A DNA stretch of 64,000 bases from the NCBI RefSeq assembly GCF_025698545.1, contig NC_068565.1, forward strand, positions 6,138,001 through 6,202,000, in the 5' to 3' direction. The notes under the pieces were generated by a model that saw only the letters and a program-made list of their open reading frames with translations, made no database searches and was not told the DNA's origin. Made by a program: the position numbers and the translations under genes. Source of the stretch: Gossypium raimondii. Taxonomy: Eukaryota > Streptophyta > Magnoliopsida > Malvales > Malvaceae. Shown in pieces: positions 57,700 to 64,000 of this stretch; positions within the stretch are counted from its first letter, which is position 1, and every line of letters starts with the position of its first letter.

Positions 57700-59130
57700 T
57701 GTGAACAAAAATCATAGTTAAAATCAAAATCACCATGAGATGTTCTATCAATGATCTAGATAAAAAAAACTTGTTCTTTTAATATTCATATTATTAGTAA
57801 AATAAATTATTTATAAGGATTAATTGCATCATACTCCCAAAACTAAGGTTCAAATTTTAAATTAATCCTCTTAAAATTCAAACATTCTAATTAAGAAATT
57901 GGATATATTGTGTTAAAAAAGACTGTCATTAAAAATTAGGATTTTTTTTGTTTAGCATGTCATATCTAAGTTGTCCATAGGTACAAACGTGTTTAGAATT
58001 TGATCACATATTTTAAATACGTTTCATGTAAGATCCAAGTTAACATTTAATGTACAAATTAACAACTAGACTAATAAAAAGATCTAATTGATGCAATACT
58101 GATATTTTAAAAATCTTATTAATAAGTTTTGAAGTTTGAGACTGATTTAGAATTTAGGCCATTGTTTGAGGATGAGTAGTGAATTAACCCAATTTATAGT
58201 TAAACGCCTTCCCTGCTTCCTTCCGCTCCTTCATTTTCATCTTATTTCTCATGGTTGGACCGTTCCAGCCTTCTGGTCTTATCTATATTGTAACCCTGGA
58301 TGCATATGAAGAGTCGGGGCCATTTTTATTTATTTATTTATTTTTAAATGACAGCATTTATCAGTGTTATCTTCAAATTAGCTCTTGAATTCCAATGGTT
58401 ACATTCGATAGTGAGATATCTCCTTTCTTTTCACTACCTTTTTATGCTTGTTGAGGAAAATACGATGTTTTCTTGAGCTTAGAGATGATACTTGACAAAA
58501 TTTCACTGATCATCTATATGTTGCATTAAAAAGGATAGTAATTATCATATTAGTCTCAGTTGCACGTGTTAGATGTAATTTGTTGCATTTTTATCGAAAA
58601 CTCGTTGGATTTTATGCAGCAATTTAACGGTTTGGATCATCGAGTAAAATCAATCAAAAAATTATTCTTTTGAAGACTTTCGGTGCATATGTAAAAGGGA
58701 ATGTCAAAAAATTCTTGGTGGAGAGAGTAATCTAGTAGATGTTTAGGAGTTAAGTTGCGATTTAGTAAATGAGTTGAACTTAAATCACATCTTGTACTGT
58801 AAATTGATTTTGGATTATTCTTTAATTTATACCCGCAAATGTAGTAAAATTTTCCGAATTATATAACCAATTCTTATGTCCATTTCCAAATTTACTTTTT
58901 CAGTTGTAACTAATAGGCAAATTTAATGAGTTCTCATATTAATGTCGGGATGATGAAAATATAGAAACAAAGGAAATTGAGCTCTCCGAAGTAATTTGAG
59001 CATCATGGAGCTCAATAATCATTTTGTTGTAGGGGTATACATTTTCGAGTTGGTGCCTGAAATAACTTTACTAGATTATTCAACAAAAAAGTGACAAGAG
59101 ACATAAAGTCTTCCTAATTTTCTATGATGT
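57700..59130. other. Gene-free spacer with fragments of simple sequence
   Basis: AT-rich sequence with a (TTTA)n-like patch near 58328-58345. The stretch at about 58740-58880 (GAGTTGAACTTAAATCACATC, then TTTCCGAATT) partly resembles 60390-60500 (GAGTTGAACTTAAATCGCATC, then TTTCGAATT), so an old dispersed element may be present twice. Confidence 0.4.
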
Positions 59131-59149
59131 GAGTCGGTTTTGTTAGAAC

Positions 59150-60580
59150 CAAATTTTGATTTCTAGCTACAACGTTAGTTGCAATTTGAGGTATAACTAA
59201 AATTTGGACAAAATTTATCTTATTTGTGTTGACAATTTTTTGATGATGTATATCTACCTTGCATAAAACCATGTTCTTTCACATTTGATTTAAGAAAGTA
59301 GACCGGGAAACTTGAAGAAGCCTTCGCCATGCATGAAGAAAATTTCAAGGAAAACAAAAAGATGTAATGGTGGCGATATGCTTTAACTCAAGTAGTTAAC
59401 ATCAAAGGGTGACACTTGAATAACAAGTAGTCATCTTTTTCTTCCACTTCTGTTAGTGCTAGTTTTACCTACTAGTTACCATGCTAGTTGCAACTTGAGA
59501 TATGGCTAACAGTATAATGAAACTTGCCTTAATTGTTGACGTATTTGACCTAAGCATATTGACTATTTACTTGTATATTTTTAAGGATTTTTGAGTAGCA
59601 AATCAAGAGATTATAATTGGAGAAGAGATTGGACGAAGCAAGGTTACTTTTCAATCCTTTGTATATATTTATATACACTTACCTTATATATTGAGATATA
59701 CAATCGCAAGAAAATGTGGGAGTGACTTTGTGAAGATTTATCTTAATCTTTTGTATCCTTATATTAATGGTAATTGGTTGGATTGAAGATTCCTTAATGA
59801 AGCTTAACTTTAGATCATTATATGGAAACCTTGATCAACCTTAAAACTGGCTTTTAATGCTAGTTACAATGTCAATTACAACTTAAGAAAGAATTGATAG
59901 AACATTATAACTTGCCTATTTTGTTAGAATATTTTGAAAAACATTCTGTGCATCTTCCTAATTGATATTGTATAACATATTTCATGATTTACTTAAGCTA
60001 GATCTTTTGTCAAGCAAGGACAACTTGAAGAAGCTTAGTGTGATTGTCTTTCCATAAATAAAGAGATATGCGATCAAGAAGATATAGTTAATTATCTCAA
60101 AATTATCTTTCTCCTTAAAGATATTTGATATGGATAAAATTCTAGTGATTCATTTAAATCATTCTAGCTGGATTTACCAAACTACAAGTTTTATATATTA
60201 CAAACTTGTATTTATGTTTTAGACATGAATTCGGAGAGAATTTAATATGTTCATTGTGAGGAACATTAGTGGGTAATTTTGTGATATATTCAAACTATTT
60301 TATTAGTGTGACACTAAGCTTTCATTAGGGAAAGTTTTGGTAGGAGAGTGATCTTAATTGAATGTACAAGAGCGAGGTTGTAATTTTGTAATTGAGTTGA
60401 ACTTAAATCGCATCATGTAATGTTCATTCATAGTGGATTAATTTTTAGGAAAGGCTTCACAGACATAGAAAGATGTTTCGAATTGCATAAACAATTTTGA
60501 GTATCCATTTCTATTTTTTATACAATACTCACTTGATCTAGTTGCAACTTGACTTATACTAAACTAATATCTACTAGCAA
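59150..60580. repeat. Degenerate dispersed repeat, about four units
   Basis: A phrase of the form CTAGTTACNATGNTAGTTGCAACTTGAG followed by a TATGGCTAA-like run recurs near 59165, 59470, 59860 and 60540. Between them lie related pieces (CTTGCCT..TTTGTTGAC..ATTTG, AACTTGAAGAAGC, GAGATAT(A/G)C(A/G)ATC..AAGA). The units are 300-700 bp apart and strongly diverged. No coding frame and no family could be assigned. Confidence 0.5.
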
Positions 60581-60826
60581 AATCAACGTTCTTTCAACTT
60601 TAACAATATAATATCAACATTTAATTAGATATCGAAGAAGGCTTTAAATCACTAAACATGTTGGCTAAGGATTGTGCTATTAAATTTTGACTCATTCAGG
60701 CTTTTCTTTACTTGTTTTGAATTTGAAGGCATGGATATTCATAATTTTCTGGGGACATCACTAAAAGGGTAACAACAAAATTATGTCAAATATTTGCAAG
60801 TGCTCCTAATGCATGAATGGAATTCA

Positions 60827-60985
60827 TTGCAAAGCATACATGGGAGATGAAGATGATGGTGTTCCCTATACTAACCCATAAATAGGAGAATAATACGTTT
60901 TAACGTTCTCGAGCCCACATCCTCTTGCATTGGTAACAATGTCTATACCAATCGAGCTAAGACTCAATCGGCAACTTCAAATGAG
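60827..60985 (-). mobile_element. tRNA-derived SINE fragment
   Basis: On the minus strand the sequence has a box-A-like TTAGCTCGATTGG and, about 35 bp later, a box-B-like GTGGGCTCGAGAAC, spaced as in a tRNA-type pol III promoter. It continues with a SINE-like body (CTCCTATTTATGGGTTAG). The cloverleaf is not complete, so it is not a tRNA gene. Similar sequences are common in plant genomes by my recollection. Confidence 0.5.
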
Positions 60986-61022
60986 TTTTTATATGTTAGA
61001 GGAATCCGGGAAGCATGTTTAC

Positions 61023-61378
61023 TGTTGAAATTTGGCAACAATTCAGCAGCATGCAAGTGTCCAAGCAACAATACAGCAGCATGCAAATGTCGATGGTGTA
61101 TTTCGGTCATTGAACTTTTGTAACATGTGACAAATGTTTGATTTGATTGTAACTTTTTGATTAGTTAAGGTTCAGCCATGTACTTAGCAGTTTTAGTAGG
61201 TTTAGGTTATCATTAAGCTGATTTTACAGCTTGGTTACTTGCACAAGCAAGATTTATTTTCTTCCAATGTAATAGAACCATATATGTACATGTTATTTTA
61301 CTTAATAAAAAAATAGAGAAGTCAGCTTCTTTTCTCCTTCAGCATCCGATTTTTGCTTCTATTTTTCACCTTTCAACA
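61023..61378. mobile_element. Possible solo LTR, 356 bp
   Basis: The segment opens TGTTGAAA and closes TTTCAACA, inverse termini of the TG...CA kind. It has LTR-like content (AATAAAAAAATAGAG near 61305) and no coding frame. I see no matching 5-bp flanking duplication. Copia-like by its ends; it looks like a fossil without internal region. Confidence 0.4.
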
Positions 61379-61479
61379 CAAATTTTAGTTGTTTTTGATC
61401 TTTGGTTTGTTTTAAAACTCAACATTTACTCATTTAGGTATGACAAAGATAAGGTAACGGTGAGTATTATTTAATTTTG

Positions 61480-61689
61480 AAGTAAAGCGTAGTTAATGAA
61501 GCTTAAATAATAATTAATCTCTATAACGTTTTCTTATTTTGATAAATTCTCACTTTTAATTGCATGTTTTCTACTATCGGGATACCCTATAAATTATTTT
61601 CATCGATATAGCCAATTCTTGCAGCAGTACCAAAAGTCTTCTGCCCACTAAATTAAAAGCAAAACAAAACCCCATTATTGGTCATTGCT
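61480..61689 (+). promoter_or_regulatory. Promoter of the prolamin-like gene
   Basis: A TATA box (CCTATAAATTA near 61584) lies about 100 bp before the ATG. The region from about 61490 to 61689 matches the region before the broken copy (57160-57368), including TAATTGCATGTTTTCTA and GCAGCAGTACCAAAAGTCTT. Confidence 0.6.
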
Positions 61690-62043
61690 ATGGCAAGCTT
61701 GGATGTTTATGCTGCTCTCGTAATTCTGGCCATTGCGCTTAGTGGTGCGGTGATTGTTGATTCAGGCAAGACACACAGTTGCGGAAACATGACGTTGCGT
61801 TGTATCGACGAAGTTTACACGAGTATATTCAGAAACGGGACCGTCTCCGATGAATGTTGTCACAAACTTGTGAAAATCGGTCGACCATGCCATGAAGCAT
61901 TGGTGAGAAGAGATCTTGAAGATCCTTTCTTCAAAAACCATACAAACATTAAACAAGAAATTTTATCAAAGGCTAAACAAATATGGAATAAGTGCACTTC
62001 AATTGTTGATGCTCTTTCAGTTTCACCCAATGCTTCCCCTTGA
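61690..62043 (+). CDS. Prolamin-like secreted cysteine-rich protein (ECA1-related type)
   Basis: An intronless 117-residue protein. Residues 1-25 form a signal peptide (LVILAIALSGAVIV). The mature part has six Cys at 31, 38, 56, 57, 67 and 102, in the pattern C-x6-C-x17-CC-x9-C-x34-C, and a conserved RPCHEAL and IWNKC. This fits the plant Prolamin_like family (PF05617), which includes small secreted proteins of gametophyte and early seed tissue; the role of this member is unknown. The ATG at 61690 aligns with the start of the copy at 57369, and no in-frame ATG lies just upstream. Three N-glycosylation sequons are present (NMT, NGT, NHT). It is the only intact member in the window. Confidence 0.85.
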   Translation: MASLDVYAALVILAIALSGAVIVDSGKTHSCGNMTLRCIDEVYTSIFRNGTVSDECCHKLVKIGRPCHEALVRRDLEDPFFKNHTNIKQEILSKAKQIWNKCTSIVDALSVSPNASP

Positions 62044-62860
62044 AGAGTTGGATTCTGATTATGTAAACCAAATTTATGGTAAAAGGCAAAATATATCACC
62101 ATAAATCAACAGATTTTTCTTAAAAAAGATTCATCCTATTAATAAACGAATTACTTATAATTAAGAGCTTGCCTGCTTGCTTTCCTTTATGTGATGTCCC
62201 TTCTTCGAATGTTTATTTTGGCATAGTGATTTATTTAGCTTTTCAATTTTACAGAACAATTTTTAATTTTTCTTTTACATTTTTAGCCCTTCAAATAATA
62301 GTATTTGCCATTTTCCTCCAAAATTGAATGAAAAACAGTTATTTTTATTTGTAATTTTCCTTCGAATAACAGTGTTTGTCATTTTATTATTAAATCACAT
62401 CAGTGATATTTACATAAAGCCATCGGTTTCTCTTGATTTTCAAATAAAGGCTAGGTTTTATCCAAATTAAGTTCTTATGAGTGTTTTTTCGTTTTATGTT
62501 TGATTTGAGGTGAAAATGTAGATATTATATTGCAATATTTTTCAAACCAAAAATTAGGGCTTCGAGTTTTGAAACCAAAAATTGAGGCTTTTATCATAAA
62601 ATTTTAAAATAATCAATAAAATAATCAAACTCTAAATTGTGATATATTAACAAAAGTTCACCTTCTTCAAGATTAATATGGATTTCAAATAGCTATTATA
62701 AAAAAAAAGCACAATATAATAATCAACTCAATTAAGACATAATCTCATTCAGGTATTAAGAATAACTTCAGCAAATTAGCACAACATTCCTTCAATTGAT
62801 ATTTCTTCACATGTGAATTAATTATCTATTTATAGATTTAATATGATAGACTTAGGTATT
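62044..62860. other. 3' flank and AT-rich spacer
   Basis: No gene is supported. Two related phrases (AATAATAGTATTTGCCATTTT near 62295 and AATAACAGTGTTTGTCATTTT near 62356) suggest a short local duplication. Confidence 0.4.
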
Positions 62861-63051
62861 TAGCATTACTTTTAGAAAGTACTTTTAAGACAAACAATAC
62901 TTTTGAGATAAAATTATTGCTAAACAAGATGCTTTTAACTTTTTTAAAAGTACTTTTGGAACAGAAATTGTTTTAGAAAAGTACTTTTTTGGCCAAAAGC
63001 AAAAGCAGAAGCATAACTTTTACTCAAACGTGCTTCTGAGAAGCAATACTA
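62861..63051. mobile_element. Short foldback MITE candidate
   Basis: The left end TAGCATTACTTTTAGAAAGTAC is imperfectly inverted at the right end (ACGTGCTTCTGAGAAGCAATACTA). The interior repeats AAGTACTTTTNNGGCCAAAAGC-like runs. No clear target duplication. Confidence 0.5.
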
Positions 63052-63589
63052 AACTAACTTAATCGACCAACACAATCCAAATTAAACATAATTTTATAAT
63101 AGTATAAATAATCTTCAATCTTATCCAAAAATAAATTAAAATTAATCTCTTTAAAACCTGCACATAAATCCACCTAAATATGGCATGACAATTGAAACAC
63201 CAAATATCTTTGTGGTCTTAGGTGCACATATTTCGTGCATGGAAATCTTGACTTTTGGGGCTTTTAAAGGCTCAACACCTTATAACATAAATTGCATAAT
63301 TTTACATATAAAATCAAATTTGTACTTAAACCAATTTGATCTCAGAATGCTTGAAGGATCAAAACCTTGATTTTTCTTTAACTAGATAAAAAGGAGTGTA
63401 GTCACTCATAAATACATATTAAAATGTTTATAGAAAAAATTAAATTTAGGATTCAAGGATGAAATCACAATTATCTAACCATTTGACCAAAAGAGCTAAT
63501 ATGTCAAAAATATTAATTAAAAAAAAGACTAACATTTAACTATCTAACCAAAACAACTAATTTGTTAATTTCCAATAAAAACACATATT
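63052..63589. other. Gene-free AT-rich stretch
   Basis: A short plus-strand open frame at 63185-63370 has no family resemblance and ordinary AT-rich composition. Nothing else is recognised. Confidence 0.4.
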
Positions 63590-63925
63590 TGATGAGTGTC
63601 GAGTCCACCAATATAAACCTACGCCTAATTTGCAATTTAAGCAGTATAAGGAGTAGGGTCGATCCCTCAGAGACTGGGTTTACTAAAAATTGTTTCTCTC
63701 TCGACCAGATTCGTGTCTGGGCAGTTGTCGTGCCCAAGAAATTTGGGGGAGGATAAAATTGAAAACCTGGAATCTGAAATAAACAAGGAAAAAAAATGCG
63801 TGAAAAGTAAAAGCTGAAAATGAAATAAAAACAGTTAAATAAATCTGAAATAAAATTAATTAAACTAAGCTTAGCTTTAGGCACGGGTTTTTCTCGTCTT
63901 TGAACCGATCCTCGAAATTAGATTG
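63590..63925. mobile_element. LTR fragment related to the solo LTR at 36827
   Basis: It opens TGATGAGTGTCGAGTCC and contains GTAGGGTCGATCCCTCAGAG and GTTGTCGTGCCCAAG, paralleling the opening of the 36827 solo LTR (AATAGGGTCAAATCCTCAAG, GAGTCTTGCCCAAG). It is interrupted at about 63925 by, or abuts, a second LTR. Fossil; incomplete within the window. Confidence 0.6.
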
Positions 63926-64000
63926 CCGAAACCATTTTTATTTTGAAAAACGGGGTCAACTTGGATTTTGGAAAAAAAAATGAAAATGAGAGTTGCCACC
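63926..64000. mobile_element. Start of a second Tat/Ogre-type LTR, cut by the window edge
   Basis: The last 75 bp (ACCATTTTTATTTTGAAAAACGGGGTCAACTTGG then GAGAGTTGCCACC) align with the opening of the LTRs at 18445 and 33188 (CCATTTTTTTGATTGAAAAACGGGGTCGACTTGG then GGGAGTCGCCACC) but start GATTGCCGAAACC, so this is a related subfamily. The rest lies to the right of the window. Confidence 0.7.

Noticed and set aside
60900-60985. tRNA gene on the minus strand
   Set aside because: Boxes A and B are present, but the acceptor and anticodon stems do not close; a SINE head fits better.
1-64000. A new multi-gene system such as a defence island or biosynthetic cluster
   Set aside because: The genes fall into unrelated duplicated families separated by repeats; nothing in the order, strand or spacing suggests a shared pathway.

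Overview
This is eukaryotic plant DNA. It is AT-rich and intron-bearing, and crowded with LTR retroelement fossils and MITEs. Several repeat families look like those I remember from cotton: long LTRs dotted with CACACGGCCGTGTG-type motifs, LTRs opening TGTAACGCCCC, and a Tat/Ogre-like giant. I therefore infer Malvaceae, probably Gossypium; no search was possible.

Layout. At 0-4.1 kb: the last exon of a gene entering from the left, an AT-rich tandem repeat, a MITE end, and the 3' end of a broken Ty1/copia element. At 4.2-17.0 kb: three intronless DUF2921 membrane-protein genes head to tail (4539, 9574, 14249), with a decayed fourth copy at 8.93-9.29 kb, an organelle-like insert and small MITEs. 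At 17.4-17.9 kb: an ATL-type RING-H2 gene on the minus strand. At 18.4-35.9 kb: a 17.4-kb minus-strand Tat/Ogre-like LTR retrotransposon fossil with 2.7-kb LTRs, a TTATT target duplication, an extra ORF1 region, gag, protease, RT, RNase H and integrase regions, and a 98-bp tandem array in its 3' UTR. At 36-45 kb: a nested stack of LTR fossils and a MITE, including a hairpin minisatellite. At 45.1-48.2 kb: two more minus-strand RING-H2 genes and a duplicated RING tail. At 51.2-55.9 kb: a 13-exon non-canonical poly(A) polymerase (TRF4/5-like). At 57.4-62.0 kb: a pair of prolamin-like secreted cysteine-rich genes, the first broken, separated by degenerate repeats, a SINE and a possible solo LTR. 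At 63.6-64.0 kb: two LTR fragments running off the edge.

How it fits together. The host genes fall into three local duplication families (DUF2921, RING-H2, prolamin-like) and one single-copy RNA-processing gene. The RING-H2 family lies on both sides of about 27 kb of retroelement, which suggests that one small cluster was pushed apart by insertion. I see no operon-like or defence-like cooperating system. The most unusual signals are the DUF2921 array with its repeated promoter and relic copy, a threefold motif inside the DUF2921 ectodomain, and a run of eight short hairpins with paired substitutions.
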